Shown: in pieces, positions 8,341-16,601 of the stretch
Numbering within the stretch: the first letter of the stretch is position 1
Layout of the letters: the number at the start of each line of letters is the position of its first letter
Origin: JACDAN01 sp963721345
Lineage (GTDB): Bacteria; Actinomycetota; Thermoleophilia; Gaiellales; Gaiellaceae
Length of the DNA stretch: 64,000 nt
Direction: 5' to 3'
Assembly: GCA_963721345.1 (NCBI GenBank)
Contig: CAVRIT010000001.1
Coordinates: 124,001-188,000 of the forward strand
Program-made: the position numbers and the translations under genes
Notes under the pieces: model-generated
The model's input: only the letters and a program-made list of their open reading frames with translations
Told to the model about the DNA's origin: nothing
The model's database searches: none

Positions 8341-10821
8341 ATGAGCATTGCAGTAGCAGGACCCACCTCGATCTCCGTCGAGATCGGTGGGCAAGAGATC
8401 ACCTTCGAGAGTGGGAAGCTCGCGAAGCAGGCCGACGGCGCCGTCGTCGTCCGCTCCGGCGAGACGATGGTGCTGGCGACCGCCCAGGGGCGGATGGAGG
8501 CGCGCGAGGGCGCGGACTTCTTCCCGCTCACGGTCGACGTCGAGGAGCGCATGTACGCCGCGGGGAAGATCCCCGGCGGCTTCTTCAAGCGTGAGGGCCG
8601 GCCGACCGAGCGCGCGATCCTGACCGCGCGGATGATCGACCGCCCGATCCGGCCGCTCTGGCCGAAGGGCTTCAAGAACGAGGTGCAGGTGATCTGCACC
8701 GTCCTGTCGGCGGACATGGTCACGCCGCACGACATCCTCTGCATCAACGGCGCCTCGGCGGCGCTGATGATCTCGCCTCTGCCGTTCTTCGGCCCCGTGG
8801 GCGCGGTGCGCGTCGGCCGGATCGACGATGAGTTCGTGATCAACCCGACGCTCCAGGCGACCGAGGAGCAGAGCACGCTGGATCTCATCGTCGTCGGCAC
8901 GAAGGACGGCCTGACGATGGTTGAGGCCGGTGCGGAGGAGATCCCCGAGGAGCTGCTGCTCGAGGCGCTCGAGCAGGCTCACCAGGAGATCATCCGGATC
9001 TGCGACGCCCAGCTCGAGCTCCAGGAGCAGGTCGGGAAGGCCAAGTGGCTCGACACGAAGCTGACCGAGGAGCTCCAGGAGCGCTTCGGCGGCCGGATCC
9101 GCGAGCGGATCACGGGCGACGGCCTTCGTGAGGCAGCCGCTGTGGTGGAGGAGATCCTCGCCGAGGAGAGCCCGCCGCTCGAGATGACCTCCACGGAGGA
9201 GGACATCATCAAGCAGGTTCAGTACAAGGCGAGCCTCGAGATGATCCTCGACCGCGAGCGGATGGCTGCAGCCGAAGAGCCGGTCCGCGAGCAGTTCGAG
9301 CCTGCGCTGCGCGAGCTGACCGACGCGGAGCAGGACTCCAAGGAGCTCCGCTCCGCGAAGCGCCAGCTCCTCTTCGACCGGATCATCGAGACGGTCGAGC
9401 TGCCCTTCGCGGTCGGCCCCGCGACGGTCGACGGCGATTCGCCGGCGGTCAAGGACAGCCTCACGCGCCAGTACGTCAAGCGGGCCGCCGAGGCCATCTA
9501 CAAGGCGCTCGTCCGCCACAAGATCGCGGTGGAGAAAGTGCGCCCAGACGGCCGGAGCGCGGAGGAGATCCGCTCGATCTGGTGCGAGGTCGGCGTCGCG
9601 CCGCGAACGCACGGCTCGGGGCTCTTCACCCGCGGGCAGACGCAGATCCTGTCCCTGCTCACCCTCGGCACTGCAAAGGAGGGCCAGCGGATCGACGATC
9701 TCTCGCTGGAGACCGATCGCCGCTTCATGCACCACTACAACTTCCCGCCGTACTCGGTGGGGGAGACCGGCTTCATGCGCGGCCCCAAGCGTCGCGACAT
9801 CGGCCACGGTGCGCTCGCTCAGAGGTCGCTCGAGCCGATCATCCCGGCGGCCGAGGACTTTCCCTACACGATCCGGATCGTCTCCGAGACGCTCGAGTCG
9901 AACGGCTCGTCGTCCATGGGCTCGGTCTGCGGGTCGACGATGGCCCTGATGGACGCCGGCGTGCCGATCAAGTCACCGGTGGGCGGCATCGCGATGGGTC
10001 TCGTCATGGAGGGTGAGGACTACGTGATCCTCACCGACATCCAGGGAGCCGAAGACCACCTCGGCGACATGGACTTCAAAGTCGCCGGCACCCGCGACGG
10101 GGTGACTGCGCTCCAGATGGACATCAAGATCACCGGCGTCACGCAGGAGATCATGCGCTCCGCTCTGGAACAGGCGAAGCAGGCGCGCGCGACGATCCTC
10201 GACAAGATGCTCGAGGCGATCTCCGAGCCGCGTGGCGAGCTTCGTGGGCACGCTCCGCGGATCTCGACGATCAAGATCAACCCGGAGTTCATCGGGATGG
10301 TCATCGGCAAGGGCGGCGAGACGATCCGCTCGCTCGAGGCCGACTACGACGTCCAGATCGACATCGAGGAGGACGGCACGATCCTGATCTACGCCACCGA
10401 GGGCGACAAGGCCGAGGCGGCGATGAAGGCGATCAGCGACCTCACGAAGGAGCCCGAGGTCGGCGACGAATACACCGGCAAGGTCGTCAAGACGACCCAG
10501 TTCGGCGCGTTCGTCGAGCTCAAGAAGGGAACGGACGGCCTGCTTCACGTCTCGAACGTCGGCCCTGGCCGGGTCGGTCACATCGAGGACGTGATCAACC
10601 GCGGGGATGTCCTCGACGTCGTCGTGCAGGAAGTCGACAAGGACCGGGGCCGGATCGGTCTCAAGCTCGTCAACAAGCACGAGAACGGCGGCATGGTCTC
10701 GCCCGAGGAGCTGATCGAGCGTGCGAAGGATGCGCCCGAGCGGCCTCGCGAGGAGCGTCCTCCGCGCCGCGACGGCGATCGCGGCCGGGGTGGCAGCCGT
10801 GGCGGTCGCGGCGGCCGGTAA
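8341..10821 (+). CDS. pnp: Polynucleotide phosphorylase
   Basis: PNPase is the phosphorolytic 3'-5' exoribonuclease; actinobacterial forms may also make (p)ppGpp-related nucleotides. Domains in order: first RNase PH domain (about 1-150, with FFKREGRPTERAIL), helical linker, catalytic second RNase PH domain (GTAKEGQRIDD, FPPYSVGETGFMRGPKRRDIGHG, then SSSMGSVCG), KH domain (IGMVIGKGGETIRSL), S1 domain (GKVVKTTQFGAFVEL) and a basic Arg/Gly-rich tail. At 826 residues it is about 80-100 longer than typical, mainly from an enlarged Glu-rich helical linker (residues about 260-390) and the tail. The start ATG 8341 follows GGAGG by four bases, within the leader structure. Confidence 0.97.
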   Translation: MSIAVAGPTSISVEIGGQEITFESGKLAKQADGAVVVRSGETMVLATAQGRMEAREGADFFPLTVDVEERMYAAGKIPGGFFKREGRPTERAILTARMIDRPIRPLWPKGFKNEVQVICTVLSADMVTPHDILCINGASAALMISPLPFFGPVGAVRVGRIDDEFVINPTLQATEEQSTLDLIVVGTKDGLTMVEAGAEEIPEELLLEALEQAHQEIIRICDAQLELQEQVGKAKWLDTKLTEELQERFGGRIRERITGDGLREAAAVVEEILAEESPPLEMTSTEEDIIKQVQYKASLEMILDRERMAAAEEPVREQFEPALRELTDAEQDSKELRSAKRQLLFDRIIETVELPFAVGPATVDGDSPAVKDSLTRQYVKRAAEAIYKALVRHKIAVEKVRPDGRSAEEIRSIWCEVGVAPRTHGSGLFTRGQTQILSLLTLGTAKEGQRIDDLSLETDRRFMHHYNFPPYSVGETGFMRGPKRRDIGHGALAQRSLEPIIPAAEDFPYTIRIVSETLESNGSSSMGSVCGSTMALMDAGVPIKSPVGGIAMGLVMEGEDYVILTDIQGAEDHLGDMDFKVAGTRDGVTALQMDIKITGVTQEIMRSALEQAKQARATILDKMLEAISEPRGELRGHAPRISTIKINPEFIGMVIGKGGETIRSLEADYDVQIDIEEDGTILIYATEGDKAEAAMKAISDLTKEPEVGDEYTGKVVKTTQFGAFVELKKGTDGLLHVSNVGPGRVGHIEDVINRGDVLDVVVQEVDKDRGRIGLKLVNKHENGGMVSPEELIERAKDAPERPREERPPRRDGDRGRGGSRGGRGGR

Positions 10822-12273
10822 CTACTCCGCCGGAACCAGGTAGCCCAGCTCCAGGAGCTGCTCGACGAACTCGACGCCGGCCGGGCGAAACCGGTCGGCG
10901 TCGACGCCGAGCTCCGCCGCCGCCTCGTCGAGAAGCTCGTCGACCGTTCGGGCCGGATTAAGACGCCTGACGACGGCGCTGGTCGCCTCGTCCAGGCCGG
11001 CGCGAAACGGCAGACCGTCGGTCAGGACGAGCTCGGCGCCGACGATGGTCCAGCTCTCACCCTCCGGCTGGAGCGACTGCTCCAGCCGGACGTCGTCGTG
11101 GAGACGGAACCGCTGTTCCCCGAGTACTCCAGTCGCGCCGAGGAAGTCCTGAGCCGCGAAGAGGCGCTCCAGATGGGCGCCGGCCCGGTGGATCCCGCTC
11201 CGCGGCACGACGCACGCCCGGATCCAGTTCGCGCCCTCACGACGGCGCAAGACGAACGCGCCGTAGCCGACGGCCTGGATTCCGCGGTCGCCGTAGTACG
11301 CAAGCCAGCGCTCGATCCGCTCGTCCAGCTCTTCCGGCGGTGAGTCCCGATTCCACGCCTCGGCGGTCGTGAGCGGGTCGTCGACGGACGTGTGCACGAT
11401 CCAGGCGTCGCAGCCGGTGTCCTCTAGCCAGCGACGAGGACGGTCCGTCGGATCGTCTTCGGGACGGACGACCCAGCTCGCCGTCATCGTCCCGTACGCG
11501 CCCTCTTCGAGGACTTCGGGCAGCTTCCCCGCGACGAGCTCGCTGACCTGGTCACCCTCCATGCCCCCGTCGCGGAAGAGGTAGTCCGTATCAGGCGTGA
11601 TCACATAGGGCGGGTTGCAGACGACCAGCTCGAAGCGCTCGCCCGCCACGGGCTCGAAGAACGACCCTGCGCGAAACTCGATGTTGTCGACCCCGTTCAG
11701 CGCGGCGTTGAACGCCGCGAACTCGAGTGCCCGCTCGTTGATGTCCGTGGCGACGACCGCCTCCGAATGCTCGGCGCAGAGGAGCGCCTGGACGCCGTTG
11801 CCGGTTCCGACGTCGAGCGCCCGGCGGACGGGCCGACGGATCGTCAGGTGCGCGAGACCGGCCGAGGGGCGGTGCACCCCGGCGACGTGGTCCGCGCCGG
11901 TGTCGTCGCGCGCGCGGTCCGACGCGATGAGGAGATGGTCGTGGGGGATGATTCGAACGGCGCCGCGAACCTCGGAGCCCTCCTCGTCTAGCAGGCCGAG
12001 CTCGTGGAGGAGGTCGACGTCGCCCAAGCGCCGCTCGACGTCATCCGTGTCGAGCGTGACCGGGAGCACGAAGAGCGCGACAAGCGTCGCAAGGGGCTCG
12101 GGTGCTCGCTCGAGCCGCTTGAGGTGAACAGGGACCTCCCGCGGCTTCGCGAGGAGGTCGCCCTCGGTGCCGAGGACGCGCTGGATCGTCGAACCGGTGT
12201 AGTCCGCCTCTGCGAGGAGGCGGGATAGGCGACCGACCAGCGCACGGTCGAGGACCGGCGCTGCGCGCCTCAC
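10822..12273 (-). CDS. Class I SAM-dependent methyltransferase (HemK/PrmC-like core)
   Basis: The 483-residue protein has an N-terminal helical domain (1-115), a Rossmann methyltransferase core with LDVGTGNGVQALL and the NPPYVI motif characteristic of N-methylation of amide or exocyclic amino groups, and a long C-terminal domain ending in a possible winged-helix segment. This three-part architecture is known in actinobacterial proteins annotated only as methyltransferase; the substrate (protein Gln, rRNA or other) is unknown. The GTG start at 12273 is 4 bp downstream of the Hcp gene stop; an upstream ATG would run through that gene and is rejected. Its stop abuts the pnp stop with no spacer. 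Confidence 0.8.
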   Translation of the reverse strand: MRRAAPVLDRALVGRLSRLLAEADYTGSTIQRVLGTEGDLLAKPREVPVHLKRLERAPEPLATLVALFVLPVTLDTDDVERRLGDVDLLHELGLLDEEGSEVRGAVRIIPHDHLLIASDRARDDTGADHVAGVHRPSAGLAHLTIRRPVRRALDVGTGNGVQALLCAEHSEAVVATDINERALEFAAFNAALNGVDNIEFRAGSFFEPVAGERFELVVCNPPYVITPDTDYLFRDGGMEGDQVSELVAGKLPEVLEEGAYGTMTASWVVRPEDDPTDRPRRWLEDTGCDAWIVHTSVDDPLTTAEAWNRDSPPEELDERIERWLAYYGDRGIQAVGYGAFVLRRREGANWIRACVVPRSGIHRAGAHLERLFAAQDFLGATGVLGEQRFRLHDDVRLEQSLQPEGESWTIVGAELVLTDGLPFRAGLDEATSAVVRRLNPARTVDELLDEAAAELGVDADRFRPAGVEFVEQLLELGYLVPAE

Positions 12274-12277
12274 CTGC

Positions 12278-12766
12278 CTACTGCCAGACCTCGCCCTTGA
12301 TGCGGTCCCACTTGAAGAAGACCGGTGAATCGAGCGACCCGTCCGGCTTTTGCGGGCTGTAGCTGAAGTCGATCTTCCCGAACCACAGCGTGAACTGGTC
12401 GATCGGGACCTGATCGGACGCAGCCACGCCATTCTGAACCGACGAGATCATCACGTCGTAGAACTTGACCTTCAGGTATTCCACCGGATTCGCCCCCGCC
12501 TTCCGCACGATCAGCTGGGCGTAGACGTCGCCACTCACAACCTTGTCTCCCTTGGCTGCCTTCTCCATCAGCTTCGGAGTCGCCTTGCTCGTGGGGATGG
12601 CGAAATGGAAGTCCTGCATGCTGATCTTCCCGGGACGCTGGCCGGCGTCGTTCACGTCGCCCGCCTGCCCGAAGCTGAACGACTCGATCTCGATCTCGTC
12701 CTTGTGCTTCGAGTCCAGGCTCTCGCCCTTGATGTCGCCGAGCTTCAGGAAGATGTCGACTGCCAT
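12278..12766 (-). CDS. Hcp-family tube-like protein (type VI Hcp1 fold) without a T6SS
   Basis: The 162-residue protein matches the Hcp family (COG3157): the N-terminal MAVDIFLKLGDIKGES, the central IESFSFGQ strand, DFHFAIPTSKATPKLMEKAAKG and a C-terminal VPIDQFTLWFGKIDFSY. In Proteobacteria Hcp hexamers form the inner tube of the type VI secretion system. No sheath, baseplate or ClpV gene is in the window and the host looks Gram-positive, so a conventional T6SS role is unlikely. A GGAGG site overlaps the stop of the upstream gene. It is third in an operon behind a collagen-like protein and a beta-barrel protein. Function unknown. Confidence 0.85.
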   Translation of the reverse strand: MAVDIFLKLGDIKGESLDSKHKDEIEIESFSFGQAGDVNDAGQRPGKISMQDFHFAIPTSKATPKLMEKAAKGDKVVSGDVYAQLIVRKAGANPVEYLKVKFYDVMISSVQNGVAASDQVPIDQFTLWFGKIDFSYSPQKPDGSLDSPVFFKWDRIKGEVWQ

Positions 12767-12769
12767 GCG

Positions 12770-13258
12770 CTAAGCCTCCAGGTTGTCGAGGTTGAGCCTG
12801 AACTCTGCCGTGCCGTCGCGAAGCGAGTGGCGGGCAAGGTAGCTGCCGGTCGCTCCTGCGTAGCCACCGGTGCCCCCGATGACGGCGTAGGTCGCCTGGT
12901 CCGCAGTCCCGGCGCCGACGCCGAAGATCTGGCCGTCCGCGAGGTCGAAGGTGTGGAGCTCGAGCGCCGCGGCGAGGCTGGCGGAGCTGAAGGACCCGAG
13001 GGGGCGCTCCCGCCGGTCGACGAGCCTGCCCTGCGGCGTCGCCCGATCGCCGGCAGGCGGCAGCTCGCCCGGAACCCGTTTCGGGGAGTGCAGCTTCATG
13101 TCGCGGCCGTAGACGACGAGCGTCTTCGCCCCTCGTGGCGCAGCCGAGGCCGCTCCGTCGTCAGTCGCCTCTCGGGCGGCGTAGCCGATCCCAAGCGCGC
13201 CCGCTGCGAGGAGCGCCATGCGGCCCAGGGCGCTTCTGCGTGTCGTCGAGTCGCTCAC
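12770..13258 (-). CDS. Tat-signal beta-barrel protein, allene oxide cyclase/dirigent-like
   Basis: A 162-residue exported protein. The N-terminus TTRRSALGRMALLAAGALG has a twin-arginine followed by a hydrophobic stretch and AxA-like sites, consistent with Tat export. The mature part has DGQIFGVGAG and YAVIGGTGGYAGATGSY, the pattern of allene-oxide-cyclase-barrel/dirigent-like domains, small 8-stranded barrels that in plants guide stereochemistry of radical or cyclisation reactions. Bacterial members are mostly uncharacterised. Its start overlaps the collagen-like gene stop (ATGA), and the Hcp gene begins 3 bp after its stop. Confidence 0.7.
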   Translation of the reverse strand: MSDSTTRRSALGRMALLAAGALGIGYAAREATDDGAASAAPRGAKTLVVYGRDMKLHSPKRVPGELPPAGDRATPQGRLVDRRERPLGSFSSASLAAALELHTFDLADGQIFGVGAGTADQATYAVIGGTGGYAGATGSYLARHSLRDGTAEFRLNLDNLEA

Positions 13259-13713
13259 TTGCCGTAGTAGCGGTCAGGGGACTCGCCGACACCGTTCCTC
13301 GTCACGAAGACGGTCCCGCCGGGGCCCCGCAGGAAGATTCCGTGCGGCGTCATCTCGATCGTGAACTGCCCGTTGCGGAACGTGCCGTTGAAGACCCCGG
13401 GGTCGCCCTTGTCACCCTTCGGTCCTTGCGCGCCGTCCGTTCCGGGGGCGCCGGGCGAGCCGGCATTGCCCTGCGGCCCCGGGACGCCCTGCGCGCCTGC
13501 GGGGCCTTGCGGCCCGCGCGGCCCCGCAAATCCCCTCGGACCGCGTGGCCCACGAGGACCGCGAGCGGGCGGTTTCTTCGCCTGCATGCCGACCAGTCGC
13601 AGCGACCCGTCGGCCGCATCGCCGGCAGCCTGGCCAAGCGGCGTCGTCCCGAGCAGAGCGACGACCAACGCTGCGCTCGAAAGCGCGATCGGAAGCTTGT
13701 TCTTCACCCTCAA
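13255..13713 (-). CDS. Secreted collagen-like (Gly-X-Y) protein
   Basis: The 152-residue protein has a Sec signal peptide (residues 1-30, PIALSSAALVVALLG core), a short linker, then 18 uninterrupted Gly-X-Y triplets (residues 52-105) rich in GPR, GPQ and GPK units, and a C-terminal 45-residue globular segment (FTIEMTPHGIFLRGPGGTVFV) that may act as a trimerisation domain. Bacterial collagen-like proteins form triple helices on cell or spore surfaces. It leads the minus-strand operon with the barrel and Hcp-like proteins, so the three may act together outside the cytoplasm; this is inference. Upstream is divergent to the M16 peptidase. Confidence 0.88.
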   Translation of the reverse strand: MRVKNKLPIALSSAALVVALLGTTPLGQAAGDAADGSLRLVGMQAKKPPARGPRGPRGPRGFAGPRGPQGPAGAQGVPGPQGNAGSPGAPGTDGAQGPKGDKGDPGVFNGTFRNGQFTIEMTPHGIFLRGPGGTVFVTRNGVGESPDRYYGK

Positions 13714-13786
13714 CCCCTCGATGAAAAGTACCGCGATCGACGGACAAACTCAATAGGTCCCGGCGCCTTGCCACTACGATCAGTCC

Positions 13787-15079
13787 GTGCAGAAGTACGT
13801 CATCTCGGAGCTCGATTCCGGCCAGCGGATGATCACCGAGCGGCTGACGCACGTCCGCTCCGTCGCGCTTGGGTACTGGATCGGCACGGGCTCGCGGGAC
13901 GAGCGTGAGGAGCGCGCAGGCGTCTCGCATTTCATCGAGCACCTCCTGTTCAAGGGCACGGAGCGCTACAGCGCGCAGGAAATCGCCGAGATCTTCGACG
14001 GACTGGGCGGCGAGCTGAACGCTGCGACCTCGCGGGAGCACACCGTCGTCTACGCACGAGTCGCCGACCACCATCTCGAGACGGCGATCGAGGTGATGAG
14101 CGACATGGTCTACGCGCCGACCTTGGCCGAGGTCGACTCCGAGCGCGAGGTCGTGCTCGAGGAGATCGCGATGTACGAGGATCAGCCGCAGGAGCTCGTC
14201 CACGATCTGATCGCGGAGGCAGTCTTCGGCAACCATCCGCTCGGCCGCCCGGTGATCGGCACCACCGAGGTGATCTCGACGGTCTCCCGTCGGGCGATCG
14301 CGGCATACCACCGCTCGATGTACGTGCCGGGGAACGTGGTGGTGGGGGCGGCCGGCAACCTCGATCACAACGAGCTGCAGGCGCTCCTCGAGAAAGCCGA
14401 GGCAAAGCTGCAGCAGTCCAACGGACGCGGCAGGCGCGTTCGCTCGCCGCTCGTCAAGTCGCCGCCGCCGGACCTTCGGTTCACCCGGAAGGACACCGAG
14501 CAGTACCACGTCTGCGTCGCGGCGCCCGGGATCGCCCGCTCGGACCGGCGCCGGTTCGCCGCGTCGCTGCTCGACGCGGTCCTCGGCGGCTCCGCGTCGT
14601 CGCGGCTCTTCCAGGAGATCCGAGAGAAGCGCGGGATGGCGTACGCCGTCTACAGCTTCGCCTCGCAGTACACGGACACCGGCCAGATCGGCTTCTACGT
14701 CGGAACGCGCGAGGAGAACCTGGCCGAGTGCCTTGCGATCGCGGCGGAGCAGGTCGCCGACGTTGCCGCCGGAAACCTCAAGCCGGACGAGCTCGAGCGA
14801 GCGAAGGAGAACCTCAAGGGGCGGATCCTCCTGTCCATGGAGTCGACCGCGAACCGTATGAGCCGCCTCGGGAAGTCGCTGATCACGGACACCGAGATCC
14901 TTTCGCTCGACCGGATCATCGCCGAGATCGACGCCGTCGAGCCCGAGGCGCTGGCGGAGCTGGCCGGACTGCTACTCGCGCCGGAGCGCCTCTCAGCCGC
15001 CGGCATCGGGCCTGACGAGGAGCGCTTCGTCGACGCCGTCGAGCGGATCAGCCCGTCGCTCTCCGCGGCCGCGGCGTGA
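13787..15079 (+). CDS. M16 family (pitrilysin-type) zinc metallopeptidase
   Basis: The 430-residue protein has the inverted zinc motif HFIEH (His48, Glu51, His52) followed by the distal ligand region SEREVVLEEIAMYEDQP, the standard single-unit M16B architecture of two homologous halves; GMAYAVYSF and YVGTREEN mark the C-terminal half. Such genes often sit between pnp and dapB/dapA in Actinobacteria, as here, where they may process peptides from protein turnover. The GTG start 13787 is followed by the usual N-terminal strand. Its TGA overlaps the dapB GTG. Confidence 0.93.
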   Translation: MQKYVISELDSGQRMITERLTHVRSVALGYWIGTGSRDEREERAGVSHFIEHLLFKGTERYSAQEIAEIFDGLGGELNAATSREHTVVYARVADHHLETAIEVMSDMVYAPTLAEVDSEREVVLEEIAMYEDQPQELVHDLIAEAVFGNHPLGRPVIGTTEVISTVSRRAIAAYHRSMYVPGNVVVGAAGNLDHNELQALLEKAEAKLQQSNGRGRRVRSPLVKSPPPDLRFTRKDTEQYHVCVAAPGIARSDRRRFAASLLDAVLGGSASSRLFQEIREKRGMAYAVYSFASQYTDTGQIGFYVGTREENLAECLAIAAEQVADVAAGNLKPDELERAKENLKGRILLSMESTANRMSRLGKSLITDTEILSLDRIIAEIDAVEPEALAELAGLLLAPERLSAAGIGPDEERFVDAVERISPSLSAAAA

Positions 15080-15681
15080 AGGTTGCGCTCTTCGGGCGCG
15101 GTGGCAAAGTGGGTTCCGTTCTCGGGCCGGCGCTGGAGGCTGCGGGCCACGAGCTCGTCGACCTCGAGCAGGCCGACGCGATGGTCGACTTCACGACGCC
15201 CGTCGCCGTTGTCGAGAACATCAGCCGCGCGCTGGAGGCTGGGGTTCCGTGCCTCGTCGGAACGACGGGCTGGGAGCCGAACGAGGTCGAGCAGCTGGCG
15301 GCGGACCGCAAGCTGCCGATCCTCTATGTCCCGAACTTCGCGCTCGGCGCGGTGCTGATGATGCGGTTCGCGGAGCAAGCGGCGCGCTATCTGCCGCGCG
15401 CCGAGATCATCGAGCTCCACGCGGAGACGAAGAAGGATGCGCCGTCGGGGACCGCCAAAGCGACCGCCGAGCGACTGGGCGGCGCCGAGATCCATTCCGT
15501 GCGCCTGCCGGGCCTCGTCGCGCACCAGATCGTCCTCCTCGGCGGCGACGGGCAGCTCCTGACGATCCGCCACGACGCGTTCTCGCGCGAGGCGTACGTC
15601 CCGGGCGTCCTGCTCGCGCTCGAGCGGCTGCGGACGCTCCCGCCTGGCGTGACGGTCGGCCTCGATGCAGTGCTCGACTGA
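15076..15681 (+). CDS. dapB: 4-hydroxy-tetrahydrodipicolinate reductase, short form
   Basis: DapB reduces the DapA product toward tetrahydrodipicolinate in lysine/DAP synthesis. Present are the nucleotide-binding GRGGKVGS, DFTTP, GTTGW, VPNFALGAVLMM and the substrate-binding ELHAETKKDAPSGTA. At 201 residues it is 45-70 shorter than usual: the segment between the glycine-rich loop and DFTTP (normally about 60 residues with two strands) is reduced to about 30. Catalytic residues of the HxxxK/DAPSGTA region remain, so activity is plausible. GTG start overlaps the M16 stop. Confidence 0.92.
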   Translation: MKVALFGRGGKVGSVLGPALEAAGHELVDLEQADAMVDFTTPVAVVENISRALEAGVPCLVGTTGWEPNEVEQLAADRKLPILYVPNFALGAVLMMRFAEQAARYLPRAEIIELHAETKKDAPSGTAKATAERLGGAEIHSVRLPGLVAHQIVLLGGDGQLLTIRHDAFSREAYVPGVLLALERLRTLPPGVTVGLDAVLD

Positions 15682-15716
15682 AGGGATCTTGGGGGAGGGC
15701 GAGTAAGATCGAAGAC

Positions 15717-16601
15717 GTGCTCGGTGAGGTCCTCACCGCCAGCGTCACGCCGATCGGCGCGGACGGCTCGGTCAACCTGACGAAGTTCCGCGAGCTCGCG
15801 GCGTTCCTGGTCGAGAACGGGTCGGACGGACTCGTCGTGACCGGGACAACCGGTGAGGCGCCCACGCTGACCGACGACGAGCGGCTCTCGCTCTACGAGG
15901 CCGCCGTCGAGACCGTCGGAGACCGCGCGACGGTCGTCGCCGGCACCGGCACCTACGACACGCGGCACTCCGTCCACCTGACGGAGCAGGCGCACGGGCT
16001 CGGCGTCGACGGCTTCCTCATCGTGACGCCGTACTACAACAAGCCGCCGCCGCGCGGGATCGTCGAGCACGTGAAGGCGATCGCGGCGGTCACCGACAAG
16101 CCGATCGTCTACTACAACATCCCGGCCCGCGTCGTGAATCTCGTCTCGGTCGAGACGCTGACCGAGTTGGCCGAGATCCCGAACGTCCAAGCCGTCAAGC
16201 AGGCCTGGGACGACCTCGACGATGCCCGGCGGATCGTGGAGGAGACGGGGCTCGTGCTCTACGCGGGGGACGACAACCTGCTCCTCTCGTTCCTGGAGCT
16301 CGGCGCCGTGGGTGGCATCTGTGTCCATACGCACGTCGTCGGGCCGCAGGTGAAGGAGCAGGTCGAGGCTTTTCGGGCCGGCAACGTCGACCGGGCGCGG
16401 GAGATCGAAGAGGAGCTCGAGCCCGCCTACGAGATCCTCAAGGCCGCCGTCAACCCGATCGGGATCAAAGCGGCGCTCAATCTGCTCGGCCACGACGTCG
16501 GCGGATCGCGCCTGCCCCTCGTCGAGGCGTCGGACGAAGAACGAGAAACGATTCGCGCCTGCCTCGAGCGCCTCGGCGCGCTCCAGCCCGCAGGCGTCTA
16601 G
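15717..16601 (+). CDS. dapA: 4-hydroxy-tetrahydrodipicolinate synthase
   Basis: DapA condenses pyruvate with aspartate semialdehyde, the entry to the DAP/lysine branch. The TIM-barrel protein has GTTGEAPTLT (Thr-Thr of the active-site triad), TPYYNKPPPRG, the catalytic YYNIPAR tyrosine and the Schiff-base lysine in AVKQAWDD. GTG 15717 yields 294 residues, the normal length; the reading frame continues upstream through dapB without a better start. The C-terminus overlaps the convergent HD-GYP gene by 4 bp. Confidence 0.94.
   Translation: MLGEVLTASVTPIGADGSVNLTKFRELAAFLVENGSDGLVVTGTTGEAPTLTDDERLSLYEAAVETVGDRATVVAGTGTYDTRHSVHLTEQAHGLGVDGFLIVTPYYNKPPPRGIVEHVKAIAAVTDKPIVYYNIPARVVNLVSVETLTELAEIPNVQAVKQAWDDLDDARRIVEETGLVLYAGDDNLLLSFLELGAVGGICVHTHVVGPQVKEQVEAFRAGNVDRAREIEEELEPAYEILKAAVNPIGIKAALNLLGHDVGGSRLPLVEASDEERETIRACLERLGALQPAGV

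Noticed and set aside
12278..12766. Functional type VI secretion system
   Set aside because: Only an Hcp-like gene is present; no sheath, baseplate or ClpV gene occurs in the window.
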